Shown here piece after piece: positions 16,644 to 25,174 of a stretch of DNA of 64,000 bases. The DNA is from Streptomyces sp. NBC_00234 (GTDB lineage: Bacteria > Actinomycetota > Actinomycetes > Streptomycetales > Streptomycetaceae): assembly GCF_036195325.1 (NCBI RefSeq), contig NZ_CP108101.1, positions 6,014,001-6,078,000 on the forward strand, written 5' to 3'. The notes under the pieces are model-generated. The model was given only the letters and a program-made list of their open reading frames with translations, was not told the DNA's origin and did not search any database. Position 1 is the stretch's first letter; the number at the start of each line of letters is the position of its first letter. A program made the position numbers and the translations under genes.

Positions 16644-18533
16644 GTGAACCCCATCCCCGCGCCCGAGGCCGACGGCCCTCTCACCAGCCCGTACCCCGGG
16701 CAGGACGGACCGGACAGCCCTCTGGCAGTCGAGGCGACGACCGTGCCGCGTCAGAAGGTCCCGCCCCGCGGAGACCGGCGTACCTCCGCCGGCTCACCCA
16801 CCGGCACGGTGCACGAGGACTACCTCGACCACCCGGACCCCCTCAGGTCCGCCGACGCGGCGGGCACCGAGAACCTGCTGCGCTGCTGGGCCCGGGAGAA
16901 CGACCTTCCCCGGCCGGACCGGGCCACCCTGCGCATTCCGCTCCCCGCCAGTGGCACCGCACTGCTCGTCCCCGTCCTCTATTGGTCCGCCACCGGCTGG
17001 CACCGCTTCGGCGCACCCGCCCTGGAGACCGCGCCCGAGTGCGCCCCTTCCGTCGATGCCGTCACCCTCGCGGCACTCCTGGGCCGCGAGTCCGACCGGA
17101 ACGCCGGCTCCGACCTGGTGGCCAGGGTCGCTGATTCGGTACGGCACACGGCCGTGTTCATCGAGGAACGGCGACGCACACCCGACGGGCCCGCCGACAT
17201 CGACCTGTTCCTCACCGCCGAGCAGTCCCTGCTCCTCGGCCACCCACTACATCCCACCCCCAAGAGCCGCGAAGGTCTGTCCGAGGCCGAAGCCCGTCTC
17301 TACTCACCCGAGTTGCACGGCTCCTTCCCCTTGCGCTGGATGGCCGTCGACCGGTCCGTACTGGCCACCGAATCGGCCTGGACGCAGGGAGGCCGCCCCG
17401 TATCCGCCGAAGAGCTCGTCGCACCGCATGCCGACGGGCTGCGCCTCCCCGGCAACTCCGTTCCCCTGCCGCTCCACCCCTGGCAGGCCGACGAACTGCT
17501 GCGCCGCCCGGAGGTCGGCGCGCTGGTCGAGGCAGGTCTCCTCCACGACCTCGGCACGCACGGCGAGCCCTGGCACCCCACGTCCTCCGTCCGCACCGTG
17601 CACCGGCCCGGATCCGACCTGATGCTCAAACTGTCCCTGGGCGTACGCATCACCAACTCCCGTCGTGAGAATCTCCGCAAGGAGCTCCACCGGGGGGCGG
17701 AGGTCCACCGGCTGCTCCGCAGCGGTCTCGCCGAGCAGTGGCACACGGCGCATCCCGGTTTCGACATCGTCCGTGACCCCGCCTGGCTGGCCGTCGACTC
17801 CCCGGACGGCAGCCCCGTCCCCGGACTCGATGTGATGCTCCGGCACAACCCGTTCGGCCCGGGCGACGACGCGGTGTGCATCGCGGGACTCACGGCCCCG
17901 CGCCCCTGGCCGGGCCGCACCGGCATGCACTCGCGGCTGGCCGAATGCGTCTCGCAGCTGGCCGCAGGCACCGGCAGGACCAGGGAGGCGGTCTCCGCCG
18001 AGTGGTTCCTGCGCTACCTCGACCGAGTCGTACGGCCTGTGCTGTGGCTCGACGCCACGGCCGGCGTCGCCCTCGAAGCCCACCAGCAGAACACGCTGGT
18101 GCTGCTCGACCCCGACGGCTGGCCCACCGGCGGCCGGTACCGGGACAACCAGGGCTACTACTTCCGTGAGTCGCACCGCACCGCACTCGAGCGCAGGCTT
18201 CCCGGTATCGGCGAACGCAGCGACACCTTCGTACCGGACGCCGTCACCGACGAGCGCTTCGCCTACTACCTCGGCATCAACAACGTCCTCGGTCTCATCG
18301 GAGCGTTCGGCGCGCAGCGCCTCGCGGACGAGCAGGTGCTTCTCGCCGCGTTCCGCCGCTTCCTCGACGGAGTCTCGGGCCTCGGCTCCCCGCTGCCCAC
18401 GTACCTGCTGGAGACACCACAACTGCGCTGCAAGGCCAACCTGCTGACCCGGCTGCACGGCCTCGACGAGCTCGTGGGCCCGGTCGACACCCAGTCCGTC
18501 TACGTCGCCATCGCCAACCCCCTCCGTCCCTGA
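16644..18533 (+). CDS. NIS synthetase 1 (IucA/IucC family)
   Basis: A 629-aa NRPS-independent siderophore synthetase, an ATP-dependent enzyme that adenylates a carboxylate (usually citrate) and condenses it with an amine or hydroxamate. The hallmark GHPLHPTPKSR lies near residues 198-209. HPWQ is near 275, and the C-terminal FhuF-like part has AHQQNTLVLLD and the ATP/Mg-contacting RDNQGYY. The first ~50 residues are Pro/Gly-rich and probably disordered. GTG 16644 follows GTAAGGA. Length and motifs are complete, so it should be active. With its partner at 19369 it probably performs two successive condensations on one citrate, as RhbC/RhbF or IucA/IucC do. Confidence 0.92.
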   Translation: MNPIPAPEADGPLTSPYPGQDGPDSPLAVEATTVPRQKVPPRGDRRTSAGSPTGTVHEDYLDHPDPLRSADAAGTENLLRCWARENDLPRPDRATLRIPLPASGTALLVPVLYWSATGWHRFGAPALETAPECAPSVDAVTLAALLGRESDRNAGSDLVARVADSVRHTAVFIEERRRTPDGPADIDLFLTAEQSLLLGHPLHPTPKSREGLSEAEARLYSPELHGSFPLRWMAVDRSVLATESAWTQGGRPVSAEELVAPHADGLRLPGNSVPLPLHPWQADELLRRPEVGALVEAGLLHDLGTHGEPWHPTSSVRTVHRPGSDLMLKLSLGVRITNSRRENLRKELHRGAEVHRLLRSGLAEQWHTAHPGFDIVRDPAWLAVDSPDGSPVPGLDVMLRHNPFGPGDDAVCIAGLTAPRPWPGRTGMHSRLAECVSQLAAGTGRTREAVSAEWFLRYLDRVVRPVLWLDATAGVALEAHQQNTLVLLDPDGWPTGGRYRDNQGYYFRESHRTALERRLPGIGERSDTFVPDAVTDERFAYYLGINNVLGLIGAFGAQRLADEQVLLAAFRRFLDGVSGLGSPLPTYLLETPQLRCKANLLTRLHGLDELVGPVDTQSVYVAIANPLRP

Positions 18534-18582
18534 AAGATCCCGAACGACATGGCCACCTGAACCCACGAGAGGAGGGCGTCAC

Positions 18583-19308
18583 GTGCCTCCGGCCGATGCG
18601 CACACGGACACCGGAACCGGCGCCGCCCAAGAAAGCGTCACGGGCGCCGAAGACACCCTTGACCTGCGGCTCTCCGAGGAACTTCTCGCTCTGTTCGCCG
18701 ACGACACAGCAGCACCCACCACGCGGCCGACCGTCTCCGACCTGCTCGGTGACCCCGCGGCCTGGCGTCCCGTCACCACCTCCGCCGGTGTGTTCCAGCT
18801 GGTCCCGGTGCGGCTGGAGCGCGATCTCGCGCTGATCAGCCGCTGGATGAACGACCCCGCAGTGGCCGCGTTCTGGGAACTCGCCGGGTCCGAATCCGTC
18901 ACCGCGGACCACCTCCGGCCGCAACTGGAGGGAGACGGACGCAGCGTGCCCTGTCTCGGTGTCCTGGGCGGCATGCCCATGAGCTACTGGGAGATCTACC
19001 GGGCGGACCTGGACCCACTGGCACGCCACTACCCGGCCCGGCCCCATGACACGGGTATCCACCTCCTGATCGGTGGCGTCACCAACCGGGGCCGCGGCGT
19101 GGGCACCACTCTGCTCCGCGCCGTCTCCGACCTCGTACTCGACCATCTCCCCCTGTGCGCACGCGTGGTGGCCGAACCGGACATGCGTAACACCCCCTCC
19201 GTCTCAGCCTTCCTGAGCGCCGGATTCCGCTTCTCGGCGGAGATCGAACTGCCGGACAAACGAGCCGCTTTGATGGTTCGCGACCGCGCCCACCGTGCCC
19301 AGCTGTGA
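18583..19308 (+). CDS. IucB/RhbD-type GNAT acyltransferase of siderophore biosynthesis
   Basis: A 241-aa acyl-CoA N-acyltransferase (Acetyltransf_8 / AlcB type). The segments RWMNDPAVAAFWELAG, GMPMSYWEIYRADLDPLA, HYPARPHDTGIHLLIG and RVVAEPDMRNTPSVSAF match the pattern of enzymes that acylate N-hydroxylated diamines in aerobactin, rhizobactin and mycobactin pathways. The CoA loop is NRGRGVGTTLL. GTG 18583 follows GAGGAGG. It lies between the two NIS synthetase genes with short gaps, so is surely part of the operon. Enzymes of this type normally act on a hydroxylamine, yet no N-monooxygenase gene is present here. That enzyme must be encoded elsewhere or the substrate differs. Confidence 0.88.
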   Translation: MPPADAHTDTGTGAAQESVTGAEDTLDLRLSEELLALFADDTAAPTTRPTVSDLLGDPAAWRPVTTSAGVFQLVPVRLERDLALISRWMNDPAVAAFWELAGSESVTADHLRPQLEGDGRSVPCLGVLGGMPMSYWEIYRADLDPLARHYPARPHDTGIHLLIGGVTNRGRGVGTTLLRAVSDLVLDHLPLCARVVAEPDMRNTPSVSAFLSAGFRFSAEIELPDKRAALMVRDRAHRAQL

Positions 19309-19368
19309 ACAGCTCGCTGACTTACATACACCGCTCGAACCCCATCGGTTCCACCCGGAGGAGTCCCC

Positions 19369-21264
19369 GTGCCGAAATATCCCGCGAGCCATGACTCGGC
19401 GGAGCCCTACGCGCTGCACAGCACTCCGGAACTGCACCGGACGGGCTGGGACCGGGCCGCGGCCCGGCTGCTCGCGAAGATGCTCGGTGAGTTCGCCTAC
19501 GAGGAGGTCATCGCACCGACCGCGCCGGACGAGGCGGGCGGCACCTACTCCCTCCCGCTCGACGACGGCGCGACCCTGTGCTTCCGGGCCCGTCGCGGCG
19601 TCTACGGCAGCTGGTGCGTCGACGCCGGGTCGATCGTCGAGCGCGAGGCCGTGGCCGCAGGCGGACCGGCCCCTGAGCAGGCCGGCGTACGGACCGCCGA
19701 GCTGCCCGCCGTGGAACGGCCCTTCCGCGACCCCCTGCAGTTCCTCGCCCGCGCCCACCGGCTCCTGGGAATCGACGGCGCCACGCTGGGGCACCTCATC
19801 CGCGAGCTCACCAACACGCTCGCCGCCGACGTCCGGCTCGACCACACCGCGCTCAGCGCGGCGCGCCTGGCCGAGCTCGACTACGCCGAGCTCGAAGGCC
19901 ACCAGACCGGTCATCCCTGGCTCGTCGCCAACAAGGGGCGTCTCGGATTCTCCGCCGAGGACGCGGCCCGCTTCGCGCCCGAAGCCCGCCGAGCGGTCCG
20001 CCTGCCCTGGATCGCCGTCAGCACCCGCATCGCGGGCTACCGCGCGGTGCCGCGCCTCGCCACCCCCGATCACCTGTACGCCCAGGAGCTGGACCCGTCC
20101 GTCCGTGCGTCCTTCGCCGCCGCTCTGCGCACCCGCGGTCTCGACCCCCTGGAGTACCTGTTCCTCCCGGTACATCCCTGGCAGTGGGACGAGTGGATCG
20201 TGCCGCACTTCGCCCCGGCGATCGCGGACGGCGACATCGTGCCGCTGCACGCCGACGACGACCTGCGGCTGCCGCAGCAGTCCATCCGTACGTTCACCAA
20301 CGTGGCGCGGAAGGACCGGCACACGGTCAAGCTGCCGCTGTCGATCCTCAACACCCTCGTCTGGCGCGGTCTGCCCACCGAGCGCACGCTGGCGGCGCCC
20401 GCGGTCACCGCCTGGGTCCAGGGACGGTGCGAGTCCGACCCCTTTCTCCGGGACACCTGCGGCGTCATCCTCCTCGGGGAGGTCGCCTCGGTGGCCGTCG
20501 AGCACCCGCTCTACGACCGTCTCCCCGAGACGCCCTACCAGTTCAAGGAGATACTCGGCGCGATCTGGCGTGAGCCCCTGGATCCGCGGCTCGCACCCGG
20601 CGAGCGGGCCCGCACGCTGGCCTCGCTGTTACACACCGACCCGCAAGGCCGTGCGTTCGTCGCGGAGCTGGTCGCCCGGTCGGGACTGACGCCCACCGCG
20701 TGGCTCACGCGGCTCTTCGCCGCGATGCTCCCTCCGCTCCTGCACTTCCTCTACCGCTACGGCACGGTCTTCTCGCCGCACGGCGAGAACGCCATCGTGG
20801 TCTTCGACGACCAGGACGTGCCGGTACGTCTCGCGATCAAGGACTTCGTCGACGATGTGAACATCAGCGCGCAGCCCCTGCCCGAGCACGACAGCATGCC
20901 GGAGGACGTGCGCCGCATCCTGCTGACGGAGAGCCCCTCCTTCCTCACCCAGTTCATCCACTCCGGGCTGTTCGTCGGGGTCTTCCGCTATCTCTCTCCT
21001 CTGTGCGAGGAGCAGCTGGGAGTTCCGGAGGGCGAATTCTGGTCACTAGTCCGGGCGGAAATCCTTCGCCATCACGCCCGGTTCCCCGAGCTCAAGGACC
21101 GGTTCGAGATGTTCGACATGCTGACGCCACGCATCGAGCGCCTCTGTCTCAACCGCAACCGTCTGCATCTGGACGGCTACCGGGACCGGCCGCGGCGCCC
21201 GCACGCCGCCGTCCACGGCACGGTGCCCAACCCTCTCCATCCCACCGCCCGAGTCCGGGAGTGA
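19369..21264 (+). CDS. NIS synthetase 2 (IucA/IucC family), contains a TTA codon
   Basis: A 631-aa IucA/IucC-family synthetase starting at GTG 19369 after CGGAGGAG. Instead of the GHPxHPxxK form in synthetase 1 it has EGHQTGHPWLVANKGR (about residues 176-191), a variant of the same active-site motif, indicating a different subfamily and acceptor. HPWQWDEW, the Ser/Thr-rich QQSIRTFTN and the C-terminal SPHGENAIVVFDD and IKDFVDDVNIS are all present, so the enzyme looks complete. Leucine codon 421 is TTA (20629-20631), the rarest codon in Streptomyces. Translation would depend on the bldA tRNA, which would tie the operon's last step to development. Confidence 0.92.
   Translation: MPKYPASHDSAEPYALHSTPELHRTGWDRAAARLLAKMLGEFAYEEVIAPTAPDEAGGTYSLPLDDGATLCFRARRGVYGSWCVDAGSIVEREAVAAGGPAPEQAGVRTAELPAVERPFRDPLQFLARAHRLLGIDGATLGHLIRELTNTLAADVRLDHTALSAARLAELDYAELEGHQTGHPWLVANKGRLGFSAEDAARFAPEARRAVRLPWIAVSTRIAGYRAVPRLATPDHLYAQELDPSVRASFAAALRTRGLDPLEYLFLPVHPWQWDEWIVPHFAPAIADGDIVPLHADDDLRLPQQSIRTFTNVARKDRHTVKLPLSILNTLVWRGLPTERTLAAPAVTAWVQGRCESDPFLRDTCGVILLGEVASVAVEHPLYDRLPETPYQFKEILGAIWREPLDPRLAPGERARTLASLLHTDPQGRAFVAELVARSGLTPTAWLTRLFAAMLPPLLHFLYRYGTVFSPHGENAIVVFDDQDVPVRLAIKDFVDDVNISAQPLPEHDSMPEDVRRILLTESPSFLTQFIHSGLFVGVFRYLSPLCEEQLGVPEGEFWSLVRAEILRHHARFPELKDRFEMFDMLTPRIERLCLNRNRLHLDGYRDRPRRPHAAVHGTVPNPLHPTARVRE
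20629..20631 (+). promoter_or_regulatory. In-frame TTA (bldA-type) codon, Leu421 of NIS synthetase 2
   Basis: The codon run CTG TTA CAC lies in frame (1260 bases after the start). I found only one other in-frame TTA in the window's genes, in the efflux pump. TTA codons commonly make Streptomyces genes dependent on the developmentally regulated tRNA-Leu(UUA). Confidence 0.85.
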
Positions 21265-21287
21265 TCGCCGTTGTCAGTGGCGCGCCG

Positions 21288-21293
21288 TAGGGT
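21288..21293 (+). promoter_or_regulatory. -10-like hexamer TAGGGT before dinG
   Basis: TAGGGT ends nine bases before ATG 21303 with no Shine-Dalgarno sequence. It is compatible with a leaderless or very short-leader transcript separate from the NIS operon. Inferred. Confidence 0.4.
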
Positions 21294-21302
21294 GGTCGGG
21301 CT

Positions 21303-23273
21303 ATGACGAAGCCATCCCTCCCCGAACTCCTCCATGCCGCCGTGACTGCCGTGGGCGGTACGGAACGGCCTGGCCAGGTCACCATGGCCGAGGCCGTTGC
21401 CGAGGCTGTCGATGATCAATCCCATCTGCTGGTCCAGGCCGGCACCGGCACCGGCAAGTCCCTCGGCTACCTGGTGCCCGCGCTGGCGCACGGGGAGCGC
21501 GTCGTGGTGGCCACAGCGACCCTCGCGCTCCAGCGGCAGCTCGTGGAGCGGGACCTTCCGCGTACGGTCGACGCGCTGCATCCGCTCCTGCGCCGCCGGC
21601 CCCAGTACGCGATGCTCAAGGGGCGTTCGAACTACCTCTGTCTGCACCGGCTCCACGAGGGTGTCCCGCAGGAGGAGGAGGACGGCCTCTTCGACCAGTT
21701 CGAGGCGGCTGCGCCCTCCAGCAAGCTGGGGCAGGACCTGCTGCGCATGCGGGACTGGTCGGACGAGACGGAGACCGGAGACCGGGACGACCTCACGCCC
21801 GGCGTCTCCGACCGGGCCTGGGCACAGATCTCCGTGTCCTCCCGGGAGTGCCTCGGGGCGACGAAGTGCGCGTACGGCGCCGACTGCTTCGCCGAGATGG
21901 CCCGTGAGCGGGCCAAGCTCGCCGACGTGGTCGTCACCAATCACGCCCTGCTCGCCATCGACGCCATCGAGGGCGCCCCGGTGCTCCCGCAGCACGAGGT
22001 GCTGATCGTCGACGAGGCCCACGAGCTGGTGTCCCGGGTGACGGGTGTGGCCACGGGGGAGCTCACCCCCGGTCAGGTGAACCGCGCCGTGCGCCGCGCG
22101 GCCAAGCTGGTCAACGAGAAGGCCGCCGACGCGCTCCAGACCGCGTCGGAGGGCTTCGAGAGGGTCATGGAGCTGGCGCTTCCGGGTCGCCTCGAAGAAG
22201 TCCCCGAGGACCTGGGCTATGCGCTGATGGCGCTCCGGGACGCCGCGCGTACGGTGATCTCCGCCCTGGGGTCCACGCGGGACAAGTCGGTCCAGGACGA
22301 GGACGCGGTCCGCAAGCAGGCCATGGCCTCGGTCGAGACCATTCACGGCGTGGCCGAGCGCATCACCCAGGGCTCCGAGTACGACGTCGTCTGGTACGAG
22401 CGGCACGACCGCTTCGGGGCGTCCGTGCGGGTCGCGCCGCTCTCCGTGTCGGGGCTGCTCCGCGAGAAGCTCTTCGCCGAGCGTTCGGTCGTCCTGACCT
22501 CCGCGACGCTGAAACTCGGCGGGGACTTCAACGGGGTCGGGGCTTCCCTGGGGCTTGCTCCGGAAGGCACCGCGGGCGACGACATTCCGCAGTGGAAGGG
22601 CCTCGACGTCGGTTCCCCCTTCGATTATCCGAAGCAGGGCATCCTCTATGTCGCCCGTCATCTGGCCACACCCGGGCGGGAGGGTTCCCGTACCGACATG
22701 CTGGACGAGCTCGCCGAGCTCATCGAGGCTGCGGGCGGCCGGACCCTCGGACTGTTCTCCTCCATGCGTGCGGCCCAGGCCGCTGCCGAGGAGCTGCGGG
22801 GCCGGCTCGGCAAGCCGATCCTCCTGCAGGGCGAGGAGACGCTCGGCGAGCTGATCAAGAACTTCGCGGCCGATCCGGAGACGTGCCTCTTCGGCACCCT
22901 CTCGCTCTGGCAGGGCGTCGACGTCCCGGGAGCGAGCTGCCAGCTCGTGATCATGGACCGGATTCCGTTCCCCCGGCCCGACGACCCGCTGATGAGCGCT
23001 CGCCAGAAGGCGGTCGAAGAGGCGGGTGGCAACGGATTCATGGCGGTTGCGGCGACGCATGCCGCGCTGCTGATGGCTCAGGGAGCCGGTCGGCTCGTAC
23101 GGGCCACGGGCGACAAGGGCGTGGTCGCCGTGCTCGACCCCCGCTTGGCCAACGCGCGGTACGGAAGCTATCTGCGCGCCTCCCTGCCCGACTTCTGGTA
23201 CACCACCGACCGCAATCAGGCTCGGCGCTCGCTTGCGGCCATCGATGCCGCCGCGAAGGCCGACGGGCGGTAG
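21303..23273 (+). CDS. dinG: ATP-dependent DNA helicase, DinG/XPD family
   Basis: A 656-aa superfamily 2 helicase of the Fe-S type. Walker A is GTGTGKSLGY near residue 43 and the DEAH box is VDEAHELV. Four cysteines in the expected positions (YLCLHR, SRECLG, TKCAYG, ADCFAE) would bind a 4Fe-4S cluster. Motif VI is GAGRLVRATGDKGVVAVLDPR. DinG-type helicases unwind 5'-3' and remove R-loops or damaged forks. The gene converges on lexA and shares a terminator hairpin with it; I see no SOS box at its own promoter. YoaA is an alternative name within the same family. Confidence 0.9.
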   Translation: MTKPSLPELLHAAVTAVGGTERPGQVTMAEAVAEAVDDQSHLLVQAGTGTGKSLGYLVPALAHGERVVVATATLALQRQLVERDLPRTVDALHPLLRRRPQYAMLKGRSNYLCLHRLHEGVPQEEEDGLFDQFEAAAPSSKLGQDLLRMRDWSDETETGDRDDLTPGVSDRAWAQISVSSRECLGATKCAYGADCFAEMARERAKLADVVVTNHALLAIDAIEGAPVLPQHEVLIVDEAHELVSRVTGVATGELTPGQVNRAVRRAAKLVNEKAADALQTASEGFERVMELALPGRLEEVPEDLGYALMALRDAARTVISALGSTRDKSVQDEDAVRKQAMASVETIHGVAERITQGSEYDVVWYERHDRFGASVRVAPLSVSGLLREKLFAERSVVLTSATLKLGGDFNGVGASLGLAPEGTAGDDIPQWKGLDVGSPFDYPKQGILYVARHLATPGREGSRTDMLDELAELIEAAGGRTLGLFSSMRAAQAAAEELRGRLGKPILLQGEETLGELIKNFAADPETCLFGTLSLWQGVDVPGASCQLVIMDRIPFPRPDDPLMSARQKAVEEAGGNGFMAVAATHAALLMAQGAGRLVRATGDKGVVAVLDPRLANARYGSYLRASLPDFWYTTDRNQARRSLAAIDAAAKADGR

Positions 23274-23311
23274 GCGTTCCGGAGAGAGACGCGGCGCGGG
23301 CGGGCATGGCA

Positions 23312-23346
23312 GGACCCCGGGATCGGCGCAGTAGATCCCGGGGTCC
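23312..23346. terminator. Bidirectional terminator between dinG and lexA
   Basis: A 13-bp perfect stem (GGACCCCGGGATC and its complement) with a nine-base loop, placed between two convergent genes. Confidence 0.8.
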
Positions 23347-23364
23347 GGTCGGATTCGGCGGGCT

Positions 23365-24162
23365 TCAGACCCGCCGCAGCACCGCCACCACCTTGCCGAG
23401 AATGGTGGCCTCGTCGCCGGGGATCGGCTGGTACGCGGAGTTGTGCGGCAGGAGCCACACGTGACCGTCCTCGCGCTTGAACCGCTTGACCGTGGCCTCG
23501 CCGTCCAGCATGGCCGCCACGATGTCCCCGTTCTCCGCGACCGGCTGGCGCCGGACCGTGACCCAGTCGCCGTCACAGATCGCGGCCTCGATCATCGAGT
23601 CACCGACGACCTTGAGGACGAACAGCTCTCCGTCGCCCACCAGCTGGCGGGGGAGCGGGAAGACGTCCTCGACCGATTCCTCGGCGAGGATCGGGCCACC
23701 GGCCGCGATCCGGCCGACCAGCGGGACGTACGAAGCGGCGGGCTTGCCCGTCGTGTCGGTCGGCTGGGTGCTGGGCTGATCCGAACCGCGGACCTCGTAG
23801 GCACGGGGCCGGTGGGGGTCGCGGCGCAGGAAGCCCTTGCGCTCCAGAGCCATCAGCTGATGAGCGACGGACGACGTGCTGGACAGCCCCACCGCCTGGC
23901 CGATCTCCCGCATCGAGGGCGGGTACCCTCGGCGCTGAACCGAATCGCGAATGACCTCGATCACCCGCCGCTGCCGGTCCGTGAGCCCGGAGCTGTCCGC
24001 CCGGATTCCTGGTGGGCGGCCGGGCAGGGAACGCGCGGGACGCGCGGGCTCCTGCCCCTCCGTGTTCATGACTGAGTCATTCATTGCATGCACCGGCTCA
24101 AGTCGGCTCTGGGAGCGGTGGTCCTGGGCAGTGATGGTGGCGCTGTCTGCGGTGGTGGTCAC
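23365..24162 (-). CDS. lexA: LexA repressor, SOS regulator
   Basis: A 265-aa SOS repressor-autoprotease. The winged HTH occupies about residues 60-125 (LTDRQRRVIEVIRDS, PSMREIGQAVGLSSTSSVAHQL). The RecA-stimulated cleavage site is Ala154-Gly155 in RIAAGGPI. The catalytic dyad is Ser189 (GDSM) and Lys226 (ATVKRF). GTG 24162 is preceded on the minus strand by GAGAGGGG. It adds an unstructured N-terminus of about 55 residues typical of Streptomyces LexA; internal ATGs could give a shorter form. A near-perfect SOS half-palindrome lies 62 bases upstream, so it is probably autoregulated. Confidence 0.96.
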   Translation of the reverse strand: MTTTADSATITAQDHRSQSRLEPVHAMNDSVMNTEGQEPARPARSLPGRPPGIRADSSGLTDRQRRVIEVIRDSVQRRGYPPSMREIGQAVGLSSTSSVAHQLMALERKGFLRRDPHRPRAYEVRGSDQPSTQPTDTTGKPAASYVPLVGRIAAGGPILAEESVEDVFPLPRQLVGDGELFVLKVVGDSMIEAAICDGDWVTVRRQPVAENGDIVAAMLDGEATVKRFKREDGHVWLLPHNSAYQPIPGDEATILGKVVAVLRRV

Positions 24163-24223
24163 GTCGGCCCCTCTCGAATGTTCTCCCTAGTTGGACAACG
24201 GTAGTAGCTTTCGAAAGGTTGCG

Positions 24224-24239
24224 CCAAACACACGTTCGA
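24224..24239 (-). promoter_or_regulatory. LexA-binding SOS box upstream of lexA
   Basis: Minus-strand TCGAACGTGTGTTTGG matches the actinobacterial SOS consensus TCGAAC-N4-GTTCGA in the whole left half and the GTT of the right half. Its position upstream of lexA fits autoregulation. Confidence 0.78.
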
Positions 24240-24504
24240 GTGAAAAACAAATAAAGGCCCGCCGAGGGCTTAAGACGGGGTGTATGGGCGCTCTGTGGGC
24301 GACCGGCAATTCGGATCATTACGGTAGCGCCCGCGGTTCCCCGGCGTGTGTGCGGGGGGCCGCTCCCAGGGGTGCCCGCGCCAGTCTGCCACCCGGCGCC
24401 CCGGCATCGGGGGAGCCGCGCGTTTCGCGTACCCTCATGCCTGGCTGTCTGCTGCCGCGGCGGCCCCGAGGCGCGACACGCGCTAGGGCCGAAAGTGCGG
24501 CGAA

Positions 24505-24520
24505 ACCCTAGATCTAGTGG
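24505..24520 (+). promoter_or_regulatory. NrdR box upstream of nrdR-nrdJ
   Basis: ACCCTAGATCTAGTGG contains the perfect palindrome CTAGATCTAG and fits the NrdR-box form ACAC-N8-GTGT with two changes. It lies about 140 bases before nrdR. NrdR boxes normally occur in pairs; the partner may be the weaker element near 24476. Autorepression of the nrdRJ operon is the expected role. Confidence 0.65.
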
Positions 24521-24661
24521 TTGGATTGCTCCAGTCGCCCAGAAGTTGTGGTCCCTGGTCTACCAGGGAGCGGCGATCGCCTATGCTTGAGCCTGCTTCG
24601 AAGGGTCCGTGACGGACCTGGGGAGGCTATTCAGTCGTGCTGTGAAGGAGGGTTGGGAGCC

Positions 24662-25174
24662 ATGCACTGCCCCTTCTGCAGGCACCCCGACAGCAGGGTC
24701 GTCGACAGTCGCACCACTGACGACGGCACGTCGATCCGACGGCGCCGCCAGTGCCCCGACTGCTCCCGCCGTTTCACGACGGTGGAGACCTGTTCGCTGA
24801 TGGTGGTCAAGCGCAGCGGCGTGACGGAACCCTTCAGTCGTACCAAGGTCATTTCCGGTGTCCGTAAGGCGTGCCAAGGGCGGCCCGTCACCGAGGACGC
24901 ACTCGCCAAGCTCGGCCAGCGGGTCGAGGAGGCGGTGCGTGCCACCGGTAGCGCCGAGCTGACCACCCACGACGTGGGTCTGGCCATACTCGGCCCCCTG
25001 CAGGAACTCGACCTCGTCGCGTACCTGCGGTTCGCGTCCGTCTACCGGGCGTTCAACTCACTCGAAGACTTCGAGGCCGCCATCGTGGAACTACGCGAAC
25101 AGCGGCCTCCCACGAAGGAACGCGGGAGCGGCGAGACCCTTGAGGTCCCCGTGCCCGCCGTCGCCGCCGACTGA
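24662..25174 (+). CDS. nrdR: Transcriptional repressor of ribonucleotide reductase genes
   Basis: A 170-aa NrdR. The zinc ribbon has Cys3, Cys6, Cys31 and Cys34 (CPFC and CPDC). An ATP-cone domain follows (VVKRSGVTEPFSRTKVISGV to about residue 139). The protein senses ATP/dATP and represses nrd operons by binding NrdR boxes, one of which is visible upstream. ATG 24662, preceded by GGAGGGTTGGGAG, starts exactly at the conserved MHCPFC; an in-frame extension upstream is not conserved. A roughly 20-residue C-terminal tail extends beyond the usual family end. nrdJ follows on the same strand. Confidence 0.96.
   Translation: MHCPFCRHPDSRVVDSRTTDDGTSIRRRRQCPDCSRRFTTVETCSLMVVKRSGVTEPFSRTKVISGVRKACQGRPVTEDALAKLGQRVEEAVRATGSAELTTHDVGLAILGPLQELDLVAYLRFASVYRAFNSLEDFEAAIVELREQRPPTKERGSGETLEVPVPAVAAD

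Larger units (their letters stand above)
24163..24661. other. Divergent lexA-nrdR intergenic region
   Basis: About 500 bases without a supported gene. It holds an SOS box for lexA (24224-24239), a NrdR box (24505-24520), and a 16-base near-perfect palindrome CCCTGGT-CT-ACCAGGG at 24553-24568 of unknown role. A weaker NrdR-box-like stretch (ACACGCGCTAGGG) starts at 24476. The part near lexA is relatively AT-rich. No small RNA could be recognised. Confidence 0.6.
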
